From NCBI GenBank assembly GCA_006386115.1, contig VFIW01000038.1, positions 248,001 to 312,000 of the forward strand: a DNA stretch of 64,000 nucleotides, written 5' to 3'. The notes under the pieces were generated by a model, which saw nothing but the letters and a program-made list of their open reading frames with translations, did not search any database and was not told the DNA's origin. A program made the translations under genes and the position numbers. The number at the start of each line of letters is the position of its first letter. Positions within the stretch are counted from its first letter, which is position 1. Origin of the DNA: Globisporangium splendens. Its lineage: Eukaryota > Oomycota > Peronosporomycetes > Pythiales > Pythiaceae. Below are positions 54,801 to 64,000 of this stretch, piece after piece.

Positions 54801-57800
54801 TCTTCGATGTTGTCGATAGTATCGCGCAGCTTGTTCAGCTCCAGCACCTGCTCTTTCACCATGGCACGAGATTTCGTCAACTCTTCTTGGAAATGATCGC
54901 GTTCCTTTTCAAGACCTTGCAACTTGACTTCTTGACTCTCCTTCCACTTTTCGCTGGCAGCTGAAAGCTCATTGAGACTCTTTTCGTTTGCTTCAGCAAT
55001 AGCCTTGTAGCGTGCCACGTTCTCCGTCAGTGATTTCCGAAGTGCAAGAGAAGACTGCACTTCGCGCTGCGCATCACGAAGCTGAACTTCCAGAGCCGCA
55101 ACACGTTCAGCCGCTGCTGCACTCGCACCCTTGCGCAACTGCTCGCGCAAATGCGTGACTTCCTTCTCCAATAGTGTGGACTTGCTATCTGCTGCTGATT
55201 TCTGTTCTTCCAGTCGCACAAGCTTCTCGTTTTGCTCCACTTGAGTCTTTTTCACCTTCTCCAGCTCAGTCAGCGCTGCCTTCTTTTCTTGTTCAGCAGC
55301 CAAGAGGTTAGCACCAGCAATAGCTTCTCTTTCTTCGTTCTTGGCATATGAGTCATGCAATCTGCTTTCCAGTCCCTCGACCTTTTGAACAAGCGTCTCC
55401 GCTTCACGGCGGTCACGTTCTTCGCGCACAGATTCCATTCGGCGCGTGGATTCCATAAGTTTCAAGAGATTGGTGTTGTCAAGACGCACGGACGTGAGCT
55501 CCTGCTGCAGCTTCGTTTCGTTCTTCTTCAGATATTCCGCTTCACGCGCAGCAGATTCCTTTTCAATTCCGAGACTGTGCGCTCTCGACACGGCTGCTTC
55601 CAACTTTGCGTCCGAGTCCGACAGCAACTGCTGGTGCTGCAACAACAAAGAGCTGAGCTGTTCGGTCTTAGACCGAAGTCGCACGAGTTCATCTTCGACG
55701 TCCTGTCGACGAGCTTCAGACGCTTCGTATCGTTCTTTGTTGCACTTTGCCTCCACCTGCGCTTGCATCTGGGCGAGTTTGGCTTGCGACAGTTCACCAC
55801 GAACTTGATCGAGCGACGCTTGAATGATCTTCGCATTTGCTTGCTTTTCTTTCTTGTAATCGTCGAATTCCGCTTGCAGTTCACGCACGGCTCGTGACTC
55901 CGTAACATCAAATGATGTGCGACGAGTGGATGCCGAACGAGCAGACGCCGCCGGCTCGTGCGAGGAGGTAGCATGGCCTGAACCAGCATTACTGGCATTG
56001 GGCTCCAAGAATTTGTTGTCCGACTGGGCTAACAGAACGCGGTACATGTCGCGCTGCTTCACAATCGCAGCAATCATCTGACGCTCTTGCTCGCGTTCTG
56101 CTCGCAGTTCTTGGATTTCCTTTCTCGCTTGCGAGAGCCGACCACTGATATCCAGACGATCGCCTTCGTCATCAGATTCGCCAGAGACAATCAAGTGGGC
56201 CGAGGCATTGGACGACGTCGAAGACTCATACTCGGAACCTAGAAGAGTCGCATGCTCCTTCTGCTTGTTGATCTCCGAGAGCTCTCTGACCACGGTGAGT
56301 AATTGCTGGTTGCGAGCTTGGAGCTCTTCAACATTCTTGAACACCACCAAATTCTCAGACACAACGTCACCTGGAATACGCTCAGCGCGATTTTCCTGGG
56401 AACGGAATAGCAAATGCTGCACTTGACGGGAAAGGTCGTCCACAGTCTGAGACAGCGACTCGCACTTCTTCTCGAATGCATGCTTCTCCTTCCACGCGTG
56501 CTCTTCTTTGTTTTTACTCTTGGCGAGCTCTTGCATGCAAACTTCAAGACGTTCGCTCATCTGCGTATGGCTAGCAACGGCACGTTCGTGGTCGAGACGA
56601 AGCCCCATGATGATGGGCGCTTTTTCTTGAACCTCCTTGACAATACGATCCATGTAAAGCTGGAGTCTTTCCTTCTCGGTTCGTTCCTCACGCAAAGTTT
56701 CCTCCAATTCGACAATGTGGTCGTACATTTGCTTCGGCGAAAGCCCGTGAGCCGCAAGATGTGCTTCCCCGGCAGCAGACGACAAATCGGCGACCGCAGA
56801 CGCTGTTTGCAACGAGAAAATCTTCTTCTTCTCCAGCTCTTCGATCTTCGCATTCGCCTCCTTCAATTTCTGATCCAAAGCAGCGATTGTCTTCTCTGAG
56901 GCTTCAGTTTGCTCTTGGAAAAGGTGCTCCACTTGTGCCTTCGTTCGTTCCGTTTCGAGGGCAAGCGCTTCATCGGATTCCGCTAGAGATGTGCGAAGCG
57001 AATCGCAGAGCTCCTGCAGCTCCGTGACGCGCGCATTCGCATCGCTCGCAGATTCTTTGTACAACTCGGCAAGACGGCGCTGGGCGCTCAATTCATTCTG
57101 GAACCGTTCTTCATCATGTACCTTCGCAGCTTGGATCTCTTTGACCTGCTCCTTCGACTGGATCAATGACGACTCAAGCTTCTTGCTGACCTGTCGTGCA
57201 TTCTCCAACTGGCGCTTCGTCGACGTGATCTCCTCCGTGTACTTCATCTTAAGCTCTTCATACTCGTGGGTTTGCTTACTCAACGATTGACGGAGCTCCT
57301 GCGTGAACTTCGTTTTCTCTCCGACTTGACTCTCGAGCCACTGCGTGTGCTGTTTGGAGTTCTCGATCTCAGTCTGCAAGCGCGCGATGCTGTGTCGCAG
57401 CGGATCGACTTGAGCTTCCTGCTCGCCCGCACGCTGCAGCGCCTCCATTTCGCGTCGCTGGGATTCCACGAGCTGCTTTGTCTGCTCTTTCACCGTCGCT
57501 ACGCAAGGAAATATTACAAACCCCCAGAACAACGGTTAGCATAAGATGCTCCTACAAACTCGCTAGCTCTTCCGCACTATACCTTGCAGCGTTTCGATCT
57601 CCAGCAAGCGGCGTTCCGCTAGCGACTGCGCCGTTTTCAGCTGGAAACCAAGCTGCTCCTTCTCGCTCGTGACTTTCATCAGCGTCTCCTTCGCGTGCAC
57701 CAGCTCGGTCTCTCGCTCGCTCGCAAGCGCCTGCACGCGCTTCAGCTCCGCCACTACATAAAACATAATACGCGCGTACATAGAATAAGTCAGTAGATGG

Positions 57801-58157
57801 ACCAAGTCGCCACACTAGGCACACAATAGAAAAACGCACCCGCTTCATGCTTTTCCGTCGCGATCGCCTGCTTCTCCGTCTCGCACACCGTGAACTCGCT
57901 CTTCAGCTCGATGTACTTTTGCTCCAACTCATGAAACAATTGCTCTAATAAGGCGATCACCACATACAAAATATCCGCATTGCGTTAGAAAAAAGATCAC
58001 GCAGAAAGAAAGCGAGTAATATAGAGACACAAGCGCATAGAGAGACACAGCGACGCAGCGCACAACGCGCTCTGTCGTCTACACACAGACAGTACGCACC
58101 CTGGTTGATGCTCGTGGCGACGGCGTCGGCCGCGGCGCGCGCATCAGGACCCGCCAT
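51812..58157 (-). CDS. Nuclear-basket nucleoporin, Tpr/Mlp1/NUA type
   Basis: Five exons: 58157-58100, 57944-57840, 57753-57583, 57498-52460 and 52375-51812 (1978 residues). All junctions keep frame with GT-AG introns of 80-160 bp. Nearly the whole length to residue about 1450 is coiled coil (repeated heptads such as QIAALRDEIALLKKDL). Features of the Tpr/Mlp family include the early region LSPKQMYDHIVELEETLREE and RIVKEVQEKAPIIMGLR, and the KKQYDRIKGFAKTW-type segment before the C-terminus. The tail is Thr/Ser/Pro/Ala-rich and unstructured, with a few FG/FGK motifs (GAFGAFGSGG, LVFGKPG) and an RRSQRLARFA basic patch that may be a nuclear signal. The protein should form filaments of the nuclear basket and act in mRNA export and mitotic checkpoint control, as known for the family. 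Confidence 0.85.
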
Positions 58158-58216
58158 CGCACCTTTGCTGCTTCGCTTTAGCCACCAACTGGGGGAACAA
58201 CAGCTCGCCCCCTCCT

Positions 58217-58234
58217 TTCTGTGAGAATGAATAG
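58217..58234 (-). promoter_or_regulatory. Inr-like core promoter of the nucleoporin gene
   Basis: The minus strand reads CTATTCATTCTCACAGAA, with a good TCATTCT initiator but a weak FPR part, 60 bp before the ATG at 58157. Confidence 0.45.
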
Positions 58235-58237
58235 GTT

Positions 58238-58253
58238 GAACCCGAACGGGTTC
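58238..58253. repeat. Short inverted repeat GAACCCG-AA-CGGGTTC
   Basis: Two perfect 7-bp arms with a 2-bp centre, 80 bp upstream of the nucleoporin ATG and next to its initiator; possibly a dimeric protein-binding site, or chance. Confidence 0.5.
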
Positions 58254-58559
58254 GAAGGGTTATACATAGATAAAGAGTTGAAGAGGTGTAAATAGTGTGG
58301 GCAACATGATGCTAGTGCAGATAGAGTGGTCCACAAATTGTGTGACAGAGAGTTTCACTCAATTTGTGGCTCAACTGCTTCAACCACACTCGGAGCTGTC
58401 AAGTGAGCATTTCGACGGTTTTCAATCAAACATCCACGTGATATTGTCTTTGTTTAAGCTCAATGCATTCGTCTAACATGATCAGAGGCGGAGAAGAAAA
58501 CAATCGACAAGCATAGCAGTCGTTTCGACGACGTGAGAAAGCGCCTCAGTCTCTTGGAG

Positions 58560-60521
58560 TTATGTGGTCTTTCTCAAGCTCAGCCACAACCCAAAGAAGC
58601 CAATGGCGCGGAAGCCAACGTTGATCGCCAGGAGAATCACTGCATCGGTGACCCACGTCCGCTCGATCATGCTGAAATTCTGGAGCACTTGCGTCCCATT
58701 GAGAGCCACACAGTTCTCAATCGCTTCGTTGCAGGGAATGCTCGCGATCTCCTTCCAGTAGATCTTCATCATCGCTTCGAAGCCGTACTTGATCGGAGAG
58801 ATGTACTGAATCCACACAAAGCACACTGGCACGTCGTCAGAGTTCAAGAACAATCCACCGAAGATCAGCAGCGGCAAGATGACCACGACGCCAATGACTG
58901 GCGCAAGGTCAACGCGACGACAGAGACACGACACCATGTACCCGATGCCGACAGCGCAGCAGTTGACGAGAATCATGATCAGCTGCATCTGGAAATACAC
59001 GTTGAAGCCATGCCCAATGCCGACGAGAAAGTACACGGGTACGAAGAACACAATGGGCAAGAGAATTTGCATCGGTAGTTCGCTGAGGTTCTTGGAAAAG
59101 TACCACGAGATGTGGTGACAAAGTCCCGCACGGTATTCACGGATGACAATGGGCAGCTCCATGGGCACGGAGATGAACGTCGGATTCGCAGAACTGAACG
59201 TTTGATTCACGACAATGAAGAAAAATGCGCCGGCAAAGTTCTGGATGCCATTCTGGTTGAGATCCAATTGAAGGTAGATGAGTCCAACCACAAGCGAGAT
59301 GAACACCGTCGACCCAAACGCAGCCCCAAAGCCGACCTTGTCACGAAGGAAACTCGTCGTATTACGCCTCGTAAGTACACCAATTTGCCCAAGCATGCGC
59401 AACCGCGAGTCTTCATAATTGCCATCACCGTCGTTAAACACCACTTCGAAGCTCGCCGAGTCAACGTTCGACTCCGTAATCTCATGACGACGAGATCTCC
59501 ACGCCTCCTTCAGACCTTCCACACGAACCACACCTGCTTCATCAGTCGCCTTGTCCATCACCACCAACTGACGCATAAAGTAGTCCGTCGGGTTCAGGTA
59601 CGGAGGACACTGGTACCCCAACGAAGCAAAGTACTGCACCGACTCGGAACCCTTGCCGTGGTACACCGTGGCGCCATCCGAGAGCAAATACAGCTGGTCG
59701 AACAGCGCAAACAGCTCGGACGATGGCTGGTGGATCGTGGCGATCACGGTTCTGCCGTCGCGCGCGATCTGCTGCAGCTGCGCCACCACGGTCTCCGCCA
59801 TGAAACTATCGAGACCCGACGTCGGCTCGTCCACGAACAAGATCGACGGGTTGGTGAGGATCTCCGCCGCGAACGACAGACGCTTGCGCTCGCCACCCGA
59901 GATGCCTCGCAGCGTCGGACCGCCGATCAGAGTATCGCGACACTTCATCAACCCGAGCTCTTCCATCACGGTGTCCACGCGGTCGAGATACTGCTCTTCC
60001 GTGAATGTGGCTCCCATCCGAAGTCGCGCCTGGAACACCAAGTGTTCGCGCACCGTGATGGTCTGGTAGAACAGGTCGTCTTGCATGACGTACGACGCGA
60101 GGCGCTTCATCTTCTTGGACCACGGTTGACCGTTCACGGTGATGCTTCCTTCGATGTCCTTGTTGCGTCCCGAGATACAGTCGAGTAGCGAGCTCTTGCC
60201 GGCACCCGAGGGTCCCATGATGACGAGGAGTTCACCTGGTTTCGCGTATCCGTTGACGTCGTTCAGGATGACTTTCTCTTGCATGTCCTTGGTTTTTTCG
60301 TTCTTGACGTTGACCTTGAGTGAGAGGTTCTTCCACTCGAGCGTGAACTTTGGTGCGTCGTGCAGGTACTTGGCACCGCTGGTCTTTGGCGTCTCGATGT
60401 GCACGAAGTGGTGCTGTGCCGACGGCGAGGCTACTTCGTGTTCCTTTGGCTGGTGGCGTTGAGTGATCATGCTCGTGGCGTCGCAACGCGGAATTGCGCT
60501 TGGTGTAGTGGTGGATGCCAT
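58560..60521 (-). CDS. ABCG-type half-transporter A
   Basis: 653 residues, intronless. Nucleotide-binding domain first: Walker A GPSGAGKSS (103-111), Q-loop YVMQDD, signature ISGGERKR (207-214), Walker B ILFVDEP (227-233) and H-loop IHQPSSE. The ABC2 membrane domain from about residue 380 has six predicted helices (for example FISLVVGLIYLQL, ILLPIVFFVPVYFLVGIG) and ends in LLAINVGFRAIGFFGLWLSL. The order NBD-TMD is that of white/WBC half-size ABCG exporters, which dimerise to export lipids, sterols or drugs. An Inr/FPR at 60564-60582 supports the start MASTTTPSAIP. It faces transporter B head to head; coding bases 58676-60416 are the same as in B. Confidence 0.95.
   Translation of the reverse strand: MASTTTPSAIPRCDATSMITQRHQPKEHEVASPSAQHHFVHIETPKTSGAKYLHDAPKFTLEWKNLSLKVNVKNEKTKDMQEKVILNDVNGYAKPGELLVIMGPSGAGKSSLLDCISGRNKDIEGSITVNGQPWSKKMKRLASYVMQDDLFYQTITVREHLVFQARLRMGATFTEEQYLDRVDTVMEELGLMKCRDTLIGGPTLRGISGGERKRLSFAAEILTNPSILFVDEPTSGLDSFMAETVVAQLQQIARDGRTVIATIHQPSSELFALFDQLYLLSDGATVYHGKGSESVQYFASLGYQCPPYLNPTDYFMRQLVVMDKATDEAGVVRVEGLKEAWRSRRHEITESNVDSASFEVVFNDGDGNYEDSRLRMLGQIGVLTRRNTTSFLRDKVGFGAAFGSTVFISLVVGLIYLQLDLNQNGIQNFAGAFFFIVVNQTFSSANPTFISVPMELPIVIREYRAGLCHHISWYFSKNLSELPMQILLPIVFFVPVYFLVGIGHGFNVYFQMQLIMILVNCCAVGIGYMVSCLCRRVDLAPVIGVVVILPLLIFGGLFLNSDDVPVCFVWIQYISPIKYGFEAMMKIYWKEIASIPCNEAIENCVALNGTQVLQNFSMIERTWVTDAVILLAINVGFRAIGFFGLWLSLRKTT
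58676..60416 (-). repeat. Identical core of the ABCG inverted pair, copy A
   Basis: Coordinates mirror 61725-63465 (sum 122141). No difference was found in the frames compared, while both ends of the genes differ clearly. Confidence 0.9.
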
Positions 60522-60563
60522 CGTGAACGTTGTTGGTACTTGAGTCAGCTTGGTGGATGCAGA

Positions 60564-60582
60564 GCAAATTGGAGAATGAGAG
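60564..60582 (-). promoter_or_regulatory. Inr/FPR core promoter of transporter A
   Basis: The minus strand reads CTCTCATTCTCCAATTTGC, an almost ideal match, 43 bp before the ATG at 60521. Confidence 0.85.
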
Positions 60583-61598
60583 AGCGAGTGGAGCTGGCAA
60601 AACAGGCTTTCTGTTGCATGCTCGGAACTGCAGCATCATGTGGTTCGTGGACCCTTCCACATTCAAATCTGTCACTTTACTGGTCGTTGCACCTGCTCGA
60701 ACCAATCAGAGCTCTCGAAGTTGGAAACAATCCGAGGCGGAGACGAGCTATGATTGTTCCCACACGACCATCACTCAGTGCAACCTGCCTGCATCTGTTT
60801 CAAGGACGACCACACCAGCGATGGTCCTAGTGTCCTATTATATAGTGTGCTCGGTCGAAAGCGAACAAGACATCTTGGCTCGATTACAAGAGCGAATTCA
60901 CGAAACACATGAATCTCATCGCACGGTGAGGCAGAAGATGCATATCATGCAGCCACCACATCCCACGGAATAGATAACGGCGCACGTCGTTCCATACAAA
61001 TTGCCCGATAAGGTGAAATTCTGTCCGACCGAAACCAATTCCAACTTGAATACTGCGACCCATATCCATGGCTGGTCGTCAGCCATGTTGTTGAACTCGC
61101 GGCAGTGTCGTGACCAAGACCGTACCCCAATACACTGAGATGATGGCCCTACCATCACGCAGTTGCTTTAAGATCTCCTACGCATGAAAGGCCAACCCGT
61201 CCGTCAAGATCTCACAGGTTAGGATCCGCGTGCTCTTTCTAGTTGTCCAATGCAATAACACAAAACTCATTTCAGACTCGTGTGGTTGCAGCTTTGATGG
61301 CAAAGCGTGCCACCCTTATAAGTAAACCTATGGTTCACTGATCTTGTTCAGTAATGCAGTGATGAGTGTACTATGCAAGCTGTTTAAATTTACACTGACC
61401 TGCTTGTGCGATTCAATAAGTATTGATAGCTTGTACTGTACTAGGTTGACATGTCGCATACGGATTGCTCCGACACTGACCAAGACAATCACTCCCAATG
61501 CCGCCATCTGATTGGCTACTGGCGGATCCGTTGACAACTTGCTTCAGACTCGGAGTTGTGGAACAAATGCACCACGACAACTCGCACATCGACCTCAT

Positions 61599-61614
61599 TC
61601 ATTCCTCAATTTCG
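61599..61614 (+). promoter_or_regulatory. Inr/FPR core promoter of transporter B
   Basis: TCATTCCTCAATTTCG, 48 bp before the ATG at 61662. It differs from the promoter of A, so the identity of the two genes does not extend into the promoters. Confidence 0.75.
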
Positions 61615-61661
61615 CCAGCAGCAACCAAGCCTACTCGACAACACGATCATAGAGCCGAACA

Positions 61662-63554
61662 ATGCAAAGCAATCCTGACTCAATGCAACCACTCAAAGAC
61701 GGCCAGCAGATCGACCAACAAGTGCAGCACCACTTCGTGCACATCGAGACGCCAAAGACCAGCGGTGCCAAGTACCTGCACGACGCACCAAAGTTCACGC
61801 TCGAGTGGAAGAACCTCTCACTCAAGGTCAACGTCAAGAACGAAAAAACCAAGGACATGCAAGAGAAAGTCATCCTGAACGACGTCAACGGATACGCGAA
61901 ACCAGGTGAACTCCTCGTCATCATGGGACCCTCGGGTGCCGGCAAGAGCTCGCTACTCGACTGTATCTCGGGACGCAACAAGGACATCGAAGGAAGCATC
62001 ACCGTGAACGGTCAACCGTGGTCCAAGAAGATGAAGCGCCTCGCGTCGTACGTCATGCAAGACGACCTGTTCTACCAGACCATCACGGTGCGCGAACACT
62101 TGGTGTTCCAGGCGCGACTTCGGATGGGAGCCACATTCACGGAAGAGCAGTATCTCGACCGCGTGGACACCGTGATGGAAGAGCTCGGGTTGATGAAGTG
62201 TCGCGATACTCTGATCGGCGGTCCGACGCTGCGAGGCATCTCGGGTGGCGAGCGCAAGCGTCTGTCGTTCGCGGCGGAGATCCTCACCAACCCGTCGATC
62301 TTGTTCGTGGACGAGCCGACGTCGGGTCTCGATAGTTTCATGGCGGAGACCGTGGTGGCGCAGCTGCAGCAGATCGCGCGCGACGGCAGAACCGTGATCG
62401 CCACGATCCACCAGCCATCGTCCGAGCTGTTTGCGCTGTTCGACCAGCTGTATTTGCTCTCGGATGGCGCCACGGTGTACCACGGCAAGGGTTCCGAGTC
62501 GGTGCAGTACTTTGCTTCGTTGGGGTACCAGTGTCCTCCGTACCTGAACCCGACGGACTACTTTATGCGTCAGTTGGTGGTGATGGACAAGGCGACTGAT
62601 GAAGCAGGTGTGGTTCGTGTGGAAGGTCTGAAGGAGGCGTGGAGATCTCGTCGTCATGAGATTACGGAGTCGAACGTTGACTCGGCGAGCTTCGAAGTGG
62701 TGTTTAACGACGGTGATGGCAATTATGAAGACTCGCGGTTGCGCATGCTTGGGCAAATTGGTGTACTTACGAGGCGTAATACGACGAGTTTCCTTCGTGA
62801 CAAGGTCGGCTTTGGGGCTGCGTTTGGGTCGACGGTGTTCATCTCGCTTGTGGTTGGACTCATCTACCTTCAATTGGATCTCAACCAGAATGGCATCCAG
62901 AACTTTGCCGGCGCATTTTTCTTCATTGTCGTGAATCAAACGTTCAGTTCTGCGAATCCGACGTTCATCTCCGTGCCCATGGAGCTGCCCATTGTCATCC
63001 GTGAATACCGTGCGGGACTTTGTCACCACATCTCGTGGTACTTTTCCAAGAACCTCAGCGAACTACCGATGCAAATTCTCTTGCCCATTGTGTTCTTCGT
63101 ACCCGTGTACTTTCTCGTCGGCATTGGGCATGGCTTCAACGTGTATTTCCAGATGCAGCTGATCATGATTCTCGTCAACTGCTGCGCTGTCGGCATCGGG
63201 TACATGGTGTCGTGTCTCTGTCGTCGCGTTGACCTTGCGCCAGTCATTGGCGTCGTGGTCATCTTGCCGCTGCTGATCTTCGGTGGATTGTTCTTGAACT
63301 CTGACGACGTGCCAGTGTGCTTTGTGTGGATTCAGTACATCTCTCCGATCAAGTACGGCTTCGAAGCGATGATGAAGATCTACTGGAAGGAGATCGCGAG
63401 CATTCCCTGCAACGAAGCGATTGAGAACTGTGTGGCTCTCAATGGGACGCAAGTGCTCCAGAATTACAGCATGTCGAGCGGATCCACATTCGGCGATGCG
63501 ATGCTTCTGTTGGCGCTCAACGTCGCCTTTCGTTCGATTGGCTTCCTCGGTTAG
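61662..63554 (+). CDS. ABCG-type half-transporter B, slightly shortened
   Basis: 630 residues, intronless, with the same Walker A, signature, Walker B and membrane helices as transporter A. Residues from QHHFVHIETPK to NGTQVLQN are identical to A; the first 21 residues (MQSNPDSMQPLKDGQQIDQQ) and the last 28 (SMSSGSTFGDAMLLLALNVA onward) are related but clearly different. The frame stops at TAG (63552-63554) in the middle of the last helix (SIGFLG-stop-WLNVRKTK), while A goes on with LWLSLRKTT, so eight or nine C-terminal residues are lost. The next stop lies only nine codons later. Whether the shortened end still folds is uncertain. Confidence 0.88.
   Translation: MQSNPDSMQPLKDGQQIDQQVQHHFVHIETPKTSGAKYLHDAPKFTLEWKNLSLKVNVKNEKTKDMQEKVILNDVNGYAKPGELLVIMGPSGAGKSSLLDCISGRNKDIEGSITVNGQPWSKKMKRLASYVMQDDLFYQTITVREHLVFQARLRMGATFTEEQYLDRVDTVMEELGLMKCRDTLIGGPTLRGISGGERKRLSFAAEILTNPSILFVDEPTSGLDSFMAETVVAQLQQIARDGRTVIATIHQPSSELFALFDQLYLLSDGATVYHGKGSESVQYFASLGYQCPPYLNPTDYFMRQLVVMDKATDEAGVVRVEGLKEAWRSRRHEITESNVDSASFEVVFNDGDGNYEDSRLRMLGQIGVLTRRNTTSFLRDKVGFGAAFGSTVFISLVVGLIYLQLDLNQNGIQNFAGAFFFIVVNQTFSSANPTFISVPMELPIVIREYRAGLCHHISWYFSKNLSELPMQILLPIVFFVPVYFLVGIGHGFNVYFQMQLIMILVNCCAVGIGYMVSCLCRRVDLAPVIGVVVILPLLIFGGLFLNSDDVPVCFVWIQYISPIKYGFEAMMKIYWKEIASIPCNEAIENCVALNGTQVLQNYSMSSGSTFGDAMLLLALNVAFRSIGFLG
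61725..63465 (+). repeat. Identical core of the ABCG inverted pair, copy B
   Basis: Mirror of 58676-60416; 1741 bp. Confidence 0.9.
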
Positions 63555-64000
63555 TGGCTCAACGTGAGAAAGACTAAGTAGTAGAGTCGTATCAAACAAA
63601 CATTGCACTGTGCGCAACTCGGCACTGGGAGAGCATTTCTAAATTGATTGAAATTGAGGCATTTTGCTCTTTTGCCAACTTGAATAACCTCTCTAAAGCA
63701 CGATGTCCTGGCACCATGAGTGGTGGTCATTTGAGACATGCAATCTGAGACCACTTTGGAGACACCACTCCATGTGGCTACATTGCCCTCAGCTGGTGGT
63801 ACAGCGGCTTTGACTTGCAGCGTGAACTATGAGATGGATGGATCCATACCCCATACCAGCGAGATAGTTCTGTGAGCAGTCGACGTCTCTTGTATCTGTG
63901 GCAGGACACAAGTCTTCGAATTATAAGGCGCCTTGATGAGCAAGTGAAGACACATTTCAAACTGATGACTTGTGTTCCTTTCCTTTAAAAAGCTTACGAC
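63555..64000. other. Window end, no gene seen
   Basis: About 450 bp downstream of transporter B with no supported reading frame or RNA. Confidence 0.5.

Larger units (their letters stand above)
58158..58559. other. Intergenic region with a short palindrome
   Basis: 400 bp between the nucleoporin start and the ABC transporter stop. It holds a possible promoter (58217-58234) and the inverted repeat at 58238-58253. Confidence 0.5.
60522..61661. other. Head-to-head intergenic region of the ABCG pair
   Basis: About 1.1 kb with one core promoter near each end (60564-60582, 61599-61614) and no supported gene between. Confidence 0.6.

Noticed and set aside
59112..60188. 358-codon open frame on the plus strand (and its mirror at 61953-63029)
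   Set aside because: Antisense to the ABC transporter; the exact copy in the other transporter only reflects identity of the sense genes.

Overview
The window looks like nuclear DNA of an oomycete, most likely a plant-pathogenic Peronosporales/Pythiales species. Evidence: many starts are preceded at about 15-80 bp by a sequence of the type (C/T)TCATTYYNCAAWTTT, the initiator plus flanking promoter region (Inr/FPR) known from Phytophthora; introns are short (about 70-110 bp) with GTRNGT donors and YAG acceptors; genes are dense; and the proteins include ABCG half-transporters, a temptin-like secreted protein, mucin-like surface proteins and a small secreted protein with an RXLR-like motif. No prokaryotic, viral or organellar block was seen.

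Layout. 0-10.2 kb: four paralogous three-exon genes (one on minus, three on plus) with an FG/Ser-rich N-terminus, a conserved split core, a coiled coil and a C1q/TNF-like C-terminus; I do not recognise the family. 10.5-17.1 kb: an intact trans-2-enoyl-CoA reductase gene, an L1-domain nucleolar protein, a broken AP-2 alpha-adaptin gene, and an inverted partial copy of the reductase. 19.3-28.4 kb: two single-pass, Pro/Thr-rich surface proteins flank a mitochondrial bL28 gene and a divergent pair of GyrI-like (effector-binding) proteins. 30.2-34.6 kb: an FHA-PP2C phosphatase and a two-exon membrane protein. 35.2-42.8 kb: a 7.6-kb inverted duplication whose 2.65-kb outer arms are almost identical while its 2.3-kb centre is strongly diverged; it carries four copies of a small gene family. 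42.8-50.1 kb: a metallophosphatase and a fragment of it, a damaged SAP/TPR-repeat gene and a temptin-like secreted protein. 50.6-58.2 kb: a small QXLR-type effector candidate and a large nuclear-basket nucleoporin (Tpr/Mlp/NUA type). 58.6-63.6 kb: two head-to-head ABCG half-transporters with an apparently identical 1.74-kb core and divergent ends.

The theme of the window is inverted duplication. It occurs three times at different stages: partial copy, arms identical around a diverged centre, and core identical between diverged ends. The last two patterns are better explained by gene conversion between inverted copies than by simple recent duplication. At least two conserved genes (AP-2 alpha and SAP/TPR) carry disabling lesions, and one mucin gene changes frame inside a minisatellite, so assembly errors must be kept in mind. 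Gene models were built by hand from reading frames, splice sites and comparison among the paralogues; no database search was possible.
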